Under the pieces are notes generated by a model. That model saw only the letters and a list, made by a program, of their open reading frames with translations. It was not told the origin of the DNA and did not search any database. A program made the position numbers and the translations under genes. From positions 1 to 64,000 of the forward strand of contig JARUPY010000454.1 of assembly GCA_029817715.1 (NCBI GenBank): a stretch of DNA of 64,000 nucleotides, given 5' to 3'. Numbering within the stretch: position 1 is the first letter of the stretch; every line of letters starts with the position of its first letter. This DNA is from Melastoma dodecandrum (Eukaryota; Streptophyta; Magnoliopsida; Myrtales; Melastomataceae). This document shows positions 1 through 12,996 of the stretch, one piece after another.

Positions 1-169
1 CTTCGTCCCACTCAAAAGGATACCTTTCTTTCTCAATCTATGAAAGGGATGACATCTTCTCGGACCAAGTTTGAATATAAAAAACCCCTTCGAATGTATG
101 CAAGCCTTTCCCCTTGAAGGCTTTTCAATCTCATGTATATTCCTTGGCCCCAGCATCTTTGTAATTGCA

Positions 170-600
170 TCTATTTTCCGATTGATCCGATTTCAATGCC
201 TCGATTCCGAACGATAAATCCAAGTAACTTTCCTGAAGTGACCCCGAATGCACACTTCAACGGGTTCATTTTCAGTTGATATTTGCCGCAATCTGTCAAA
301 TACTTTTCTAAGAACGTTAATAAGATCGCACCTTTTTCCTGGATTTGACAACCATATCATCTTACGTAACACTCTACATTGCTGTGGAGAAATATCGTCA
401 AAGATACTTTGCATGGCTCGTTGATAAGTTGCTCCCGCATTCTTCAACCCAAAAGGCATCACCTTATAACAATATATTCCCTTTTGGAGTACAGAAAAGC
501 TGTCATTTCCTCATCTTTCGGATTCCATTTCGGATTTGATTATATCCCGACGATCCATCCCATAAAACTGAGGGCTTCATAGCCTGTGGTCCTCGACAAC
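170..600 (-). pseudogene. gypsy reverse transcriptase fragment
   Basis: The minus strand encodes the RT signature MPFGLKNAGATYQRAM, followed at once by QSIFDDI, which is diagnostic of Ty3/gypsy RT. Upstream, in shifted frames, lie PKGIYCYKV and GYNQIR-like residues of the fingers/palm. Downstream, after another shift, comes a thumb-like stretch containing QLKMNPLKCAFGV. At least two frameshifts separate these blocks and the YVDD box is damaged, so no functional enzyme is made. It continues the element whose LTR is at 5282-5943. Confidence 0.85.
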
Positions 601-2098
601 CATTATCTCAGTAATTGGAAGAGGAAAATCGTCCTTGGGACATGCATTATTAAGATCACGAAAATCAAGCGCAAGACTCGGAGATTGACGGCAATCTTTT
701 TTCTAACAGGTACAATATTTGCAATCCATGTTGGATCTTTTCACACTCCCGAATAAATCACAGCTTTCGATAATGCTTATTGACTTCGGCCTTTATCCAA
801 TGGGATTAGCTCTGGGCGAAAACGTCGTTGAGCTTGCTTTATGGGTCGAACTGCCATGCTTAAACAGCTAACTTATGGACTTGCTTCTATACTTTGGATC
901 AAGGCCGGTCATTTTTCCTTATAGGTCCATGCGAAGACATCTTTGTATTCCTTCAACAGTTGTACAATACAACTCTTTCTTCATCAGGGGTATAAACTCG
1001 CCGCTAAAGTAATGTAGGGCGATGATCCCCTTCCTCCCCAAGATCTACTTCTTTCAAGTCGTCAACGTATAGACCTTTTTTCGGGTTGGGGGGGTGGGGT
1101 AGGGGTTTCCTGGAATACTTCTGGAGCCTCTTCCGCATCATCCTCTTTAGGAGAAGTGTTTTTCATCAAACTTCATTAATTGTGACGTGGTGGGAAGCGA
1201 CAACATCATTTTCATATTCACCGTGAGACGATTCCCCCTTTGCTATTGGTGTATTCCCATGTTTTTTGTCTTCATTATCAGTATTTCACCGGTAGTTACT
1301 TCAATAAACCGTTCGAAACAGCTTCATTCGAGAGGGAACTTTGCTACGAATTCTTTTGTATCTCCTAATGATAATTGGGATATTTCACCCTTTTTATCAA
1401 CTCTCTTCCACATCATCCGACTTTTTGGAGCTGGGCCACAATTTTAATCGTGTCGACCCTTTGGGCATCAATCTCTTCTTTCTGAGTGCCAAGTCTATCA
1501 AATACTGACCTTCGCTTAGACGGGACTCCAAGTCGATCAAATACTGAAGTTCTAGTTGAATCCCCGAACTTTCATCATCAGCATCAATGAAATTGAAATG
1601 GAAGCATTCTTTGCCCGGAGGGTTTTAACAGGGCTCGCAGGAGTGACATATCCCAAGACCAAATTTCCGATTTCTGATTATCACTTCTTCGGAATTAGTT
1701 TCTTTTGAGGCATCCCCAAGTGTCTTCAAGTCCTCCATTGTAGCCCGCCGCAGAGATCAGCCTGAATGCATTTGGATCAAATCCGTTGGTAACGCCTGTT
1801 TGGCAATGAATCTGGATAGAATAATTGCCCCCGTGATTTAGGACCGAACAAAACCTTTTAAAGGCGTACTTGTTTGATCAATTTACCGTCATTTTCGTCA
1901 CCGGCCAATTGAGTTCCTTTGGCACCACTATGTCTTCAGTCATTGCAACTCACGAAGGGTGGTTCCCCGGCTTTATCGAAGGGCTCATGGTATATAGCTC
2001 AAGAATCGGCACTCTCTGTCTAGACTTGTCATCCTCCCTTTCATCTTTAACTGTCGGAATAATCTTGAAGACACCTCTTGTTGAATAGTAAGAAATTT

Positions 2099-2400
2099 CT
2101 ACATATCCGACTTTTTCGTGATATCCCTCACAATCGGTGCAAGCTTCGAGACCTTCTCTTCAGCATCGTCACCTATATTAAAAGTAAAACATGGCATCGG
2201 CGAAGTATGACTCCGCTTCTGTAAAGGGTGTTGCGTCTTCCCATACTGTGTGGTCAACCCCATCCTACACAAATTTAAAGCACTGATGAAGCGTGGATGC
2301 CCAACGTCTCCATATTCATGCAGCCATGGTCGTCCCAACAACCATATTTATATGTTTTGTTGGAATCGATTGACGTAGAATGTCGCTCCAGCTATCCATA
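2099..2400 (-). pseudogene. gypsy aspartic protease-region fragment
   Basis: The minus strand reads MLGRPWLHEYG, close to the conserved LGRPWL/I block after the protease in plant gypsy polyproteins. It lies between the gag and RT remnants, where protease is expected. The catalytic D-S/T-G triplet is not recognisable in an open frame. The family call rests on the LGRPWL motif and position only. Confidence 0.6.
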
Positions 2401-3899
2401 TCTCCTATAGTGAGGGTGAGACAGATCTTCCCCAACGGCACGTTCTCCCCCCCTGGTTGAATCCATGGATTATTAGTCGACTACTTGACAAATCATCCAC
2501 CCCTAGCCCAATCTCTTTCAGGTGATTTTAGTTGACAAAGATATTGACGGCTGAACCTGGGTCAACCCTATGCGATTGACCTTCGAACCATCAGTCATAT
2601 CCTGATACGAATAGCTGCCGATTGGTTATAATTTGTGACCTATAAGAAGATCTTCTTCGGTAAATGTAATTGTTGTGCTAACATCTCGCAATTACACAAC
2701 ATTCAACCACTGCGGGATCTACCTTGTGTACAACCTTTCCACGGCTGATTACTATCTCTTTGTCTGGCATCAATGTGGTGACAAACTCCTAGACAGATTT
2801 TGCAAGTTTTCGAAAACGTTCCGGAAAGAAATCCCATAACGTAGCCGTGGTTGGCTTCTTCAAGGACTGGTCATCAAGGGAATTTTCCACTTTCACCGTT
2901 TATCGAGAATACACTTTTATTGGTGACCTCAATCCGTGATAATTGCTTCTCTTAGGAGGCGTTTGCTTAACAGGCTTGGAAGACTTCTTCCGATTCCTTT
3001 TGTGGGTCACCAAAGTCCAGCCTTCTTCAGTAGATGCTCCCCACAGAGCTAACCACACAACTTGACACCTTGGTCATAATATCGTTGCATTGCTCCCATA
3101 AACTCTGTTCGTCCAACTTATCTTAGCATAATCCGACTGTGCCCGAATATGATGTTAGGAGTTATCATTGTTTGCGGCACTGAATCCTATTTGAAGGAGT
3201 AATATAAGCTCCTAAATCGAACTTATATTCACTTACAAGCTCCATTGATCTTCTCCTTAAAGACAAAACACTTCTCAATTGGAATGGCCTAAACACACGA
3301 TTGGTACTTTGCAGAAGTTATAGGAATATGACTGCTAGATTCGCGTTGTTGCGGTCGCCTTCGATTGCGGAAGCATCGATCATTTTAGAAGACAACCAAA
3401 TAGTCCCAAATATTTTCAGCAACATCTTCATCAGTGAAAGGTTATTTCTTTTTTGGCCTTTCTTCCAGAGTTAGGCCGTTGTCTCTCCATCCGGGGTGCT
3501 TCTGCAGGTGGTTGTCTATTAGCCGGGACTTTTCCTTTTGCAATTGGCAACTCTTGACAGGAGCTGCATCAGTAGTCATTACCTGCATCTTAGTATCCAT
3601 GAATGTCGGGATTGCCCCCAGATCTATTTCCTAATCTTCCTGTCCCTCTAGTTGGCTCAGGAATTGGGATACTATTGTTATGTAGTGTTCCCAACAAAGT
3701 CTTAACTCCAATATCATGAGCTTTTTGTCGCCAACTCCTCGAATGATCGAGGTTTGAGCTCCTTGTAGAATATATCGAATTCCTCCATAGCATGCCTTGA
3801 ATGCACATGTCCGATAGTCACGTTTCCTCTGATATACTATCCCTACAGTTCAGGCTTAGAATCCGTCTCCACCGCTGGATATATTCCACAACAGGTTCT

Positions 3900-4250
3900 T
3901 CCTCCGATTGGACGAGTATTAGTTAGCTCGAATCATGCTCACCACGCGCCGCGTGCTGTAGAAAGCGGTTTAGAAACTCCCTTTCAAATTGATTCCCCCA
4001 ACAATCAATAGTGCCTGGCTTGAGATCAATGTACCAATCAAAAGCGTTTCCCTTCAGAGAGCGAACAAACTGTTTAACCATCCAATCTCCCATCAGTGCC
4101 CGGCTGTGTTGCAAGTTTCGACGAAATGAGCCACATGTTTGACGTGGTATTCCCTCCCCTATCCGTCAAAATTGTTGTAAGTATGGAGGCTGATAACCGA
4201 CAGGTCATCATGAGGCCTTCAATTCCTCGGCTGTGAAGGTCTTATAAAAT
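3900..4250 (-). pseudogene. gypsy gag (retrotrans_gag domain) fragment
   Basis: An open minus-strand segment at 3923-4114 contains KQFVRSLKGNAFDWYIDL and, further on, FEREFLNRF. This matches the pattern of the retrotransposon gag domain (a LxG-A--WY-L motif, then W--L---F--RF). It is the structural gag part of the same element. It is only about 60 codons long before stops intervene, against several hundred in an intact gag. Confidence 0.7.
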
Positions 4251-5460
4251 GCCGGAAGATTACTATTAATTTTGCCCTCAAGCTCGCTCTTTCAACCGTC
4301 TCTTTTATTAATTCCATCATTACATTCGCTGGAACACAAGGATCTTCAATGATGGACGAGTGCTTTGCCGAATCATCAACATTCATGACCCCTTTCCCTT
4401 AGTCAACTTGGGTGCGCGAACTTCTTTCTGTAACTGTTTATGTCGGCATCCTGACTCTCCAAGCTTTTTTGACGATGTAGTCCATATTGCCTGCTCTCTT
4501 TCCTTTCATAAAAAGCATCATAGCATCCACAGTTTTTGTGAGATGCTGCGACCTGATCTTCAAGTGAAGGAGTATCCGCCATCATCACTGCAATGACCTC
4601 AAAGTCTTAAATTGAAATCTGCTCCTGGGGATGAATCCGACGTGAGAGTCACTTGGCGAAATATTTTTCAAAATTTATCTGCGGGACAGGATACTACGCC
4701 AGAACCTTGTCGAAGGGATTAATCATCAGCAGTTGGTTGAGATGACTTAGGGGAAATTGCTCTAAGCATTCCCTCTATTTCCACAGATCTGTTTGCGAGT
4801 TTATGGCCACAGATTGAGCTTACGTTCCACTTTGGAGAGCCACCCTGGTATAAGAACATCCTTGTAAGATGGGGAAGTCCTTAGGGGAGATAGACTTGAG
4901 CATTTCTTCTAACTCATCATCTTGTTTGCGCGACATCGGCGACAGACTGGGCATAAGTCCATTTTGGTGAAATCCCCTTCATTGAGAGGATTCTTTTCAG
5001 CTATATCCTTGTAAGCTGGGGATGCCTTGGGGGATATTGACTTGAAGGCCAATTCCACAGTCTCCTTATATAATTCAGCACCTGGTCCTAGCCATTGACC
5101 AACTTTGGAAACTCAGCATATGAAGAGCCCCCGGATAGATAGGTGAAGGAAAAGCAGCAAGCCGATTGTACGATACAACATTCTGACGTTTGTATCATCT
5201 TTGGCGCCCATGTGAAATTTTCTCGAAGTAAAGAGCATGAGAGGTAGAGCATGGTCCCAACTGGGCGGTGGCAGAAATTAGTGAACACAAAAATTTCGCG
5301 GGAAAATATCAGCGTACAAATCCGTCTGTATGAAAAATCGAAGCGGGTTCTGTCTCTAGTCACGAGAGAAGCCCGTGATTCCTCCTGATTCGATCTTCGA
5401 AGAAAAATAGATTGTGGAAGTGTGATCTTGAAGCTCAGCAGAATTTCAGAAGAACTTCGG

Positions 5461-5620
5461 GATGAAATAATTAACGTGTCGTCTGGCGCCTATGTGCGTG
5501 ATCCGGCAGAACATCGATATCTTTATGAAGTCGTCGGGGCCCTTGGGCGTGATCCGGTAGATGCTTCGTTAATTGATGAAGTCGTCGGGGCCTATGTGTC
5601 GTGATCCGGCAGAACCTCGA
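5461..5620. repeat. ~51-bp tandem repeat inside the gypsy LTR
   Basis: The block GTGATCCGG recurs at about 5498, 5549 and 5601. Each copy is followed by an AGA-rich stretch and then GAAGTCGTCGGGGCC or a variant. A more decayed unit precedes them, giving about 3.5 units of 51-52 bp. It lies downstream of the TATA box in the transcribed part of the LTR. Confidence 0.65.
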
Positions 5621-5776
5621 GGCGCGTTGCAGAAGAACACCGGGCGATGGACGCTCGGCAGAGGCTTCGACGAGCAGGAGGCGGCGAAGAGTCTTCGAAG
5701 AGCTTCCAAGAGTCTTCATCTCCACCAATGTGTGTAGTATGTTGTTGTCTGATTCATGAATGAATGAAAAAATGCT

Positions 5777-5786
5777 CTATTTATAG
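5777..5786 (-). promoter_or_regulatory. LTR promoter TATA box
   Basis: On the minus strand the sequence is CTATAAATAG, a near-ideal plant TATA box. It lies about 157 bp inside the start of the LTR, where U3 promoters of plant LTR elements normally sit. It would drive transcription leftwards into gag-pol. Confidence 0.6.
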
Positions 5787-5943
5787 GCCTCCAGGGCCGA
5801 TTTTATATTATGAAATTGGTCATCCCATATAAGGCAACCTCCCATATATCGGGGCCATGGGCCGGACTGAAATATGGGCTTATTTCGGCCCCAAAACACG
5901 TTTGTTTGGGTTGGGCTCTGTGGCTTTTATGAGACCCCTAACA

Positions 5944-8900
5944 TATTATTCCACGATCCATTTTTGTCTTTCCAAGCCCACGTTTTAATAATTGGGTCTA
6001 TAATTCTATTATAATTATTGACTAAGACCCAGTAACTTTTAATGGTCTACTAGTTTGGTTTAGTGTATCATCTTCCTCCATTTCCCTTTGTTTTGTTAAA
6101 TAATAAAAATAAAAGCAAAACCGGATGTCCGAATCGCTCTCCTCTTTTTTATAAATATATTTTTTTTCTTCTTCACAAACATTATTGCCTGGAGTGTCTC
6201 TCTCCCTCCACAACTAGATTTTGTCGATCAATTTCTAGTAGCGATTATAAAACCAATAATGACAGAGAGCATCTTATCACACCACCACACCTGACATGGT
6301 TTTTCTCTCGTGCTCGTCTCTTCATCCTCATCTTAATCCATCTGTTCCATTAAAAAACAATCCCCATCCTGTGTAATAAATCGTACGCAAGTAAAAAGTC
6401 TTCCACCCCTCCCTCCTCCATTCTTACTCACTTTATATATTTTATGTGGTTAAGGAAAGGAGATATGCTGTTTTTGGGGGGTGGGTTGTGTTTAGGAATC
6501 ATTGATCTGCGTTGGGTTTGATACTCCCGATGCCCACTAATAATTATAGACACAGAAAAAAGAGTTAGTACTAAAACGCAAAGAAACAAAACCCCAAAAG
6601 GATAGGAGCCAGCCTGACTGCTCTCGCTGTTCATGATATTAAAAAGGAAATAAACGATCCGTGGAATGCCTCGAAGTAGTTTTAACACATGTTGACAGAG
6701 GTACCCACCTTCATGATACGTACTTTGAGAATGTTCGAAGTTTTGGTTTAAAAATACGACTAATTTTTTGAAAAAAAATATAAAAAACCGGTTTTTATTA
6801 TTTCGTAAAATACGAATTTAACGGTCAAAAGGGATGCGTTTTTGAAACCGCAATTCCTCGAAATACAAGTCGAGCGGGTTTGTTTAAAACTCGTTTATAT
6901 GAAGCCTGCATGCATATGCCATGAAGACGTATTTTGAAAACTTTCGTTCTTCCAAAAAACACACCCCCTTAAAAACATTTATAATTTTTCGACGTCAACA
7001 CTTATAAGCAATTCTGTGTCTGTCCCGCCCCCTTTTTTACAAGATGAATACGGACCGAGTAATAAGTTAACGAGTTTTCAAAAACCGAGAAACTTAGACT
7101 GAATAGAACCGTATAACTTGTTTAAAGTCTTTAATACAAAGGAGATGTCACAAGTTCAAACTCTTATTTCTCAAGTATTTTGAGTGTTGTGTTTTGAAAC
7201 AAACGCGCCATTTGACGGCAAGATCGAGTATATTTACGAAACACAAAATATATTTTCTTAAATTTCTTTTAAAAATTAATCCATATTTCTTTACAAAAAT
7301 CTTCCTCCGATCACATATATAATATATTTTTGTAGTAATAAACACGACCCATCGGGACAAACGAGTCAAATGCCAAAATTCTAACAAGACCAAACTCTGT
7401 GCAATTTTGCTGTCTCACCCACCACCACCGCCACACAAAACATTACTTGCCAAGACCAAAACTGCAGATAAAGTCACGATTCCAACGACTAACAATTTAG
7501 TATACAAAGATGTAAATCTAAACCGAGACAGACGATGGGTCAAGACTTCCTCTCCTCTAATCCTTAATTAATGAAAGACTTAAGAACACACCCGCATATC
7601 CATTCAGTTCAGCGGCCAAGTCTAAGAGATGTAATGAAAAAGAGAGAAAGGTTTTTAAAATTGAAAAATGTTTAAAAAAACAATAGTGTATGATGCTTTT
7701 TGCCTTAAGCCCTGCAAACCTTACCCACCCCTCTTTGTTTCTAATCCTGCCTTTTTCTTTAGGGTTACAATTATTTCTTCCACTATTATTAGTATTCATC
7801 GCCATTCACTTTTCATAGAGGCTGTCGTTTCTATGCGATAAAATTAATTGATCACTTGACAAAACTCTCTCAACCAAATCAAACTCCCCCCCGACCCTCT
7901 TTATTTGCTGTAATGATGTAATACTTTTTTCCTTCTTCTTCTGGGTGGTACGGACACCGACTACTCCATATATTATTATGTGCTCTTACGCATTTTATGA
8001 ATGAAGTATCGAAGAAAAGAGATGAGAAGGGAAAACAGGATTGTGACGATTCGAAAAAGTTATTTCCTCGTAAAAAAGGAAAGGAAAAATATATATATTA
8101 TGTTTTTAATTTTTAATTAATTTATGTTCTCAATTTTTAAATATTTTTTAATAAATTTAGTTTGTTATATAATTTTTTATATTACAAACATTTATTTTTT
8201 TTCATTTTGACCAATCTTGAATTTCTTGGAGTTTCAACCTCTAATTTATTCGTCTCATAATCATACTTTATCTTTAGTAGCATCCCCTAATGATCTTCAT
8301 CGATTTTTGTATATTTTTTGACAGCATAGTTAGGCAATTATCATTAACTTCGACTTCCAATTACATGATTTTGTACATCAAAATTTAAAAATACACATAA
8401 AAAAACATGTAAACAAGTTTTAATATTATTTTTCATAATTTATTTTTTATTCCTTTTTAGTCGATAAATGAAAATTATCTATTAAGGTCTTGTTTGGCTT
8501 ACGCGTGATAAAATTCAAGATTGGCAAAAAATCAAAATAAAAATAAAAGTTCATAATAAAATTAAATAATAAAATAAGTTAATAATAAAATAAAAAATTT
8601 GCTAAAAATTTGATATTTTGCTAAAAGTGAAAGGCAAACGCGGGGAAAATGAAAATTTTCCATCAACCTAACGCTTAATTAATGGTAAATAAAAGATATA
8701 ATCTAAGTTCGCTGCGCCCATTCCAAAGAGTTTCGTGTTGAAATGTTCATGTCAATAAGATTAATTAAAAATTCCTAACAAATTCCTTTGAACAAATTTG
8801 TCTTGTAAATTTAATTTGTTACTGCACTCATTGTTCTAAACCTCATAACCGAATTCCGATTTCGCTTAAAAAAATTTGTATAGTAAAGTCGAAAGCATTG

Positions 8901-9400
8901 TAGCCGAACCCAACTTTTTGATTCAAATGTCTTTATTCTTTTAATTTTTTATTTTTGCACGAAGGAATATACAGTTTCAGAATTTTCGCGAAGTCTTTTT
9001 TAATGTTATCGAACCCTGTTTTCTTAAAAAAAAAAAAGATAAAGAGTTTTGAGAATAATTAAATTCAGTGCCAGAGCACGTATAAAACGAATATATCTGA
9101 TTTTTTAATTTAAAGGAACGAGATCATCATCCAAACCACAACCCACTGATTTTAATATTATATTATTTATTTTTTGGTGGTTGGAATAGTAATTTCATTA
9201 TTTAATCATGATTATTCATGATTCCTTTTTTGGACTCTTTTATTAAGTTAAAAAAACATGGGGCTTTGGTTAGGCAGCAGTTGTTTTTAGCCGATTGGAT
9301 GAGCTGGAACTCAAGATGATCTCGGTTGGGATTGCTAGGAACAAATGAAATATATAATTGAGTAAGACCTGGGTTTAACTGGTTTCAGGACAGAGAACCT
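5944..9400. other. AT-rich intergenic region, no gene seen
   Basis: This 3.5-kb stretch is AT-rich with many A/T runs. Short open frames on both strands show no recognisable domain. No tRNA-like fold or transposon domain was recognised. It separates the gypsy LTR from the bHLH49-like locus, and its right end should contain that gene's promoter. Confidence 0.6.
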
Positions 9401-9429
9401 TAAGACCAAACTGAAACTCCCCTTTTAAA

Positions 9430-12400
9430 GCTGCTCGGAGCTGTGCAGGTGCAGTTGGTTCGAGAGTTTGTTGATAGTTGAGAGAGAATAAGTTGTTGGT
9501 CTTTGTACTAAAACCCAAAACAAAAAGTGAGTGGTTGGTTGTGTTATTCTGAAGGAAGGGGAAATGAAAATGGGGTATCTTTTTGTTTTCCCCGCCCTAC
9601 TTTTTTGTGGTCTGTCTTCTGCTTCTGCTTTACCCCTTTTTTTTTTTTTTGAAATTTTCTGTGCTTTCAGTTTCTCTTAGCTGATGTGATCCTTTCCTCC
9701 TCCACTAAAACTCCCTGAGTTTTCCCCATTTGGTTGTTTCTGAGTGTTTGTGACGCGTGTTTGGTGTGTGGTTTTTCATGGGAGGAAGGCCTCCTTTCCC
9801 TCATTTATGATGCCTTAACATCCATCGTTGTTTTCTGAGTCATTTATAAACAAGGGTGTTGGGAATTTGGCGACCACGATTTTGATGCTAGCTGTTAACG
9901 AAATGGGTTCCGTGGAATCTCCGCCCTTTTCAATGTGTTGTCGGTGTTATGCGCTTGTCTCCCCGGGTTTTGTTTCTTTCGGTGATTGGAAAAAATCGCC
10001 TCTTGTTCTGGGTGACTGACATCTGCCTGCTGGAGTTAGGAGCACTGCAGAGTTCCTGGGTTTGGATAAAGTTGGTGTGCCCTTTTGTTTTTTTAATATG
10101 TTTGTGATGTGGCCCCTCTTTGAATTCCCTTTCAACCAATTCTTGCGTGCAGTAATTGTTAGGACTCTAGAAGGTTGTCTTAGTCCGAAGTAGCTATATC
10201 TGTTTGAACTGGGTTATCAGTTATGGAATCGGATGAGAAGGGTAGGATTGATTCAAGAAGAGATGAACAAGGATCGCAGGCGAACACCATATATTCAGCT
10301 CCATGCCTGGTCGACATCTTACGAGCACATAACTACCCCATTGAATTTGGCTGGACCGTGCTATTCAATGCCTATCTTCCCCGAGAGACTTCATGGGTTA
10401 CGGCGCATACACTTCATCTGCTCCGATGGTATTACTCATTTTTTGGTCGGGAACTTTAGTGTGGACACGAGCCTCCGATCCCTCATTATGAAAAAAACTT
10501 AGGGTACTGCGAAGTTGAGTGGTCACAGTCAACAACAATATCCATGTTCTTTATCAGAAACCGTCTGAGATCAGAAGAATTGGCAACAGCAGCTTTTAGG
10601 ACTGATGTTGGCTGGAATCCTCGTTCCGCCATTGATGAAATATGTGCTTTGTATAGCACCAGAAATGCACTTAACATGCCGCCGGATAGTTTTTGTTTAC
10701 CCCAGTTTTCCCTCTGATTCTGGAATTCAATACATCGAGCGTCGCTTGCCAGGTTTTCTTGTTTCAATGGTGGGAATGTTTACCCAGTTTGCCAAATCCT
10801 TCTGCTATTTTTCCAAGTGCTGGCTGTTTATCCTGTTGGGCCTGGCCTACTGGCTGGCACCGTCTGAGATTTTTCGGAGTAATTTCATGAAATTAGGGTC
10901 CAACCTGAACGTCGAAGGCACGGAAAGATGTGGACATGCTGGCTTCTAAGCAGGACACTTTCCAAGGTTGCCCTCAGAAAAACAACCTTGAAAAAGTGAA
11001 AGATGAAACTGTCATGAGATGTGATGATGTGAACGGAGCAAGCTGCTGGCTTGTCAAGTAATGAACTGTCTGAATCTGATGGAGGTAATTAAAGTGGGAA
11101 ACCATGTGGTCCCAAGCCTTGATACATCCATAGCGAGATAGTGCAGGTTGAGAAGGCTCTCTGAAGGAAGTTAGCGGAGGAAAGAGGAAAAGGAGCAGTG
11201 TCATGGTGAGCACTTTATTTCCTTGTCAACCTCAAACATATCCTTCAAACCAAATTCTTAGTTCAACAGTGTGATAGAGAGAGGTCGCGATCTCATACTT
11301 TCCTCAATCCTTTTCTTTGTGTTCATGAGGAAGCTGGGAGTTAACAAGGTCCAATGTAGCTGTAGGAATAATGAAGAATGACAGTGAACTATCCAGAAGA
11401 AAGTAGAGCTAAAGCCCCAGTGCCGCGGACCTTCCAAAAGGCACAGGGAAAAATAATAAGCAAGAAACTCTCCAACATCTGATCCTTCGAAGTGTGACTA
11501 TATCCATATCAGAGCTCAGGAGAGTCCAGGCTACCAATAGTCACAGTCTTGCCGAAAGAGTAATGTTCTTAATAACCCAGTTTTTCTTCTTGAAACGTTC
11601 TTCTGTAGAAAAAGAAATAGGGAGACTGATTGATGATGTTTGTTAAAGGTGATAGAAGGAGAAGATCAGCGAAAGGATGAAACTTCCTTCAAGATCTATT
11701 GTGCCCGGATGTAGCAAAGATGCAAAAGGCAATGACGTTCCTTTTTTTCTTAAAGTAAGTTTTAAGTTTCATTAATTTTTTTGGTGGGTTTCCCTCAAGC
11801 TATTAAGCTGTGATTGCTTTTTGTATGTTCTTTCTTAAAAGGGGCACTCACTGGGTAAACCTTGGCAGTGACAGGCAATGCAACGTGATGCTTGATGAAA
11901 TCATCTAACTTACGTATCAATCACTTCAACGGCAAGTGCGAGGTGCTCATGATCTCTATTGGCTGGCATTCCCTTTTTTTGCCCCCTTGTTTGTAATTTA
12001 TGCCAATAGCTTTGGATATCCTGGTCGAGAAGATCTATAACTTAACCTAAAAAAAAAATCCAGCCATGGTTATTATGTAACATCAATCCAGGTTTTATGG
12101 CCTTTTTGATGCAGTTTTTGTCAATGAAACTCGCCACAAGTTTAATCCACTTCTGGATTGGAAGCATCGAAAGGCTCCTTGCTAAGGAAAGTAAGTGCTC
12201 TTGTTGCCATCACTACTATCCTAATCATTGACAAATCACTCAATTTCTGTGGTTGGTTTTCTTTATTTTAACTGACTGGTAAATTGAAAATGATTCAGCA
12301 AAGAGCAGGTCCATCAACTTTGGGTACTGTCGCCTGAAATACAGAAATGGTATATCATCCAAATGAATATTGGTACCTCCAGGATTAGTTCCTCCTGATG

Positions 12401-12996
12401 CCCTTGGGGGACCCAGAGCTATTTCTTTGGTGTGCCAAACTGCAACCGCTTGTCTGCAGGAGTGAGGGAGCCTCAGGTAAAATTTAAATAAAGCTCTGAA
12501 TTACAATCTTTTTGAGTATGTTATCTTGTTTTTGCGGAATGACTGGTCAACACGGATGCATAAAAGCTACTTCAATTGCTTCTACCTTGCTGTTGAAATT
12601 ATTGTTGTGTGTCTTCTCATTTTCCAACTATGCGACCTGAGTCTAACCAGAACAATCAAATTCATTCTTGTATAGGTAGGCCTCTATGGTGAGTTGAGTA
12701 AGCTGTCTCGTCTATCACGTCTCAGAAAGAATGACAATAGTTCTTTTCGAATGTCCTGTTAATTGTAGGTACCCCACAGGCTGGAGGATATGATGCTGCA
12801 CATATGTCGTCCATATGGGATTTAGCTGCCAACATTGCTGCGCACCCCGTGGCCAAGGCGATCGACAGTATTTTTTCTTTCAGAACTGTCTAACTTCCAG
12901 AACTTGACTATGTGCTTTTTCCCCTTAGACAAGAATGTCCTCCCTTTCCTTCGAGGTTGCGCAGAAAGTCTTCCGCCATAAATAACATGAAGGTCG
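9430..12996 (+). pseudogene. bHLH49: bHLH49-like transcription factor locus, frame disrupted (pseudogene or sequence errors)
   Basis: No long ORF exists, but protein blocks of a group XII bHLH factor (bHLH49/62/74/78 type) appear in order across the three plus frames. A likely start is ATG at 10223. At 10680-10770 come MPPDS, QFPSDSG and ARFSCFNGGN. At 11500-11560 come DYIH and ATNSHSLAER of the basic region. At 11650-11720 come KISERMKL and VPGCSKD of helix 1/loop. At 11890-11940 come MLDEII and QSLQRQ of helix 2. At 12118-12190 comes FLSMKLAT, then ERLLAKE; at 12300 comes RAGPSTLG. The end is probably MKVEP near 12985. Introns persist (for example 11560-11648 with GT-AG, and a possible 5' UTR intron from about 9526 to 10152), so it is not a retrocopy. 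Breaks are mostly one- or two-base insertions beside intact codons, so sequence error in a live gene is possible. Known relatives are nuclear DNA-binding regulators of cell elongation and flowering. Confidence 0.8.

Larger units (their letters stand above)
1..5281 (-). mobile_element. Decayed Ty3/gypsy retrotransposon, internal region (5' half, runs off the left edge)
   Basis: Read on the minus strand, the order is LTR (right), gag-like segment near 4.2-3.9 kb, protease-like segment near 2.3-2.1 kb, then reverse transcriptase near 0.6-0.2 kb. This is the gag-PR-RT order of Ty3/gypsy elements. The frame is broken throughout by stops and shifts, so it is not autonomous. RNase H, integrase and the other LTR would lie left of the window. 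Just inside the LTR (about 5235-5281) the minus strand has a leader resembling the primer-binding region of plant gypsy elements, but it is degenerate. Confidence 0.85.
5282..5943 (-). repeat. Ty3/gypsy long terminal repeat (5' LTR of the minus-strand element)
   Basis: On the plus strand the block starts TGAACACAAAAA and ends CCCCTAACA. On the element's own strand it therefore runs from TGTTAGGGG to TTTGTGTTCA, canonical TG...CA ends. It is 662 bp. It holds a TATA box, a ~51-bp tandem array and the leader next to gag. Its partner LTR is outside the window, so the target-site duplication cannot be tested; the flanking bases on the right are TATTA. Confidence 0.8.

Noticed and set aside
5422..5604. 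60-aa plus-strand frame with repeats
   Set aside because: Produced by the tandem array in the gypsy LTR.
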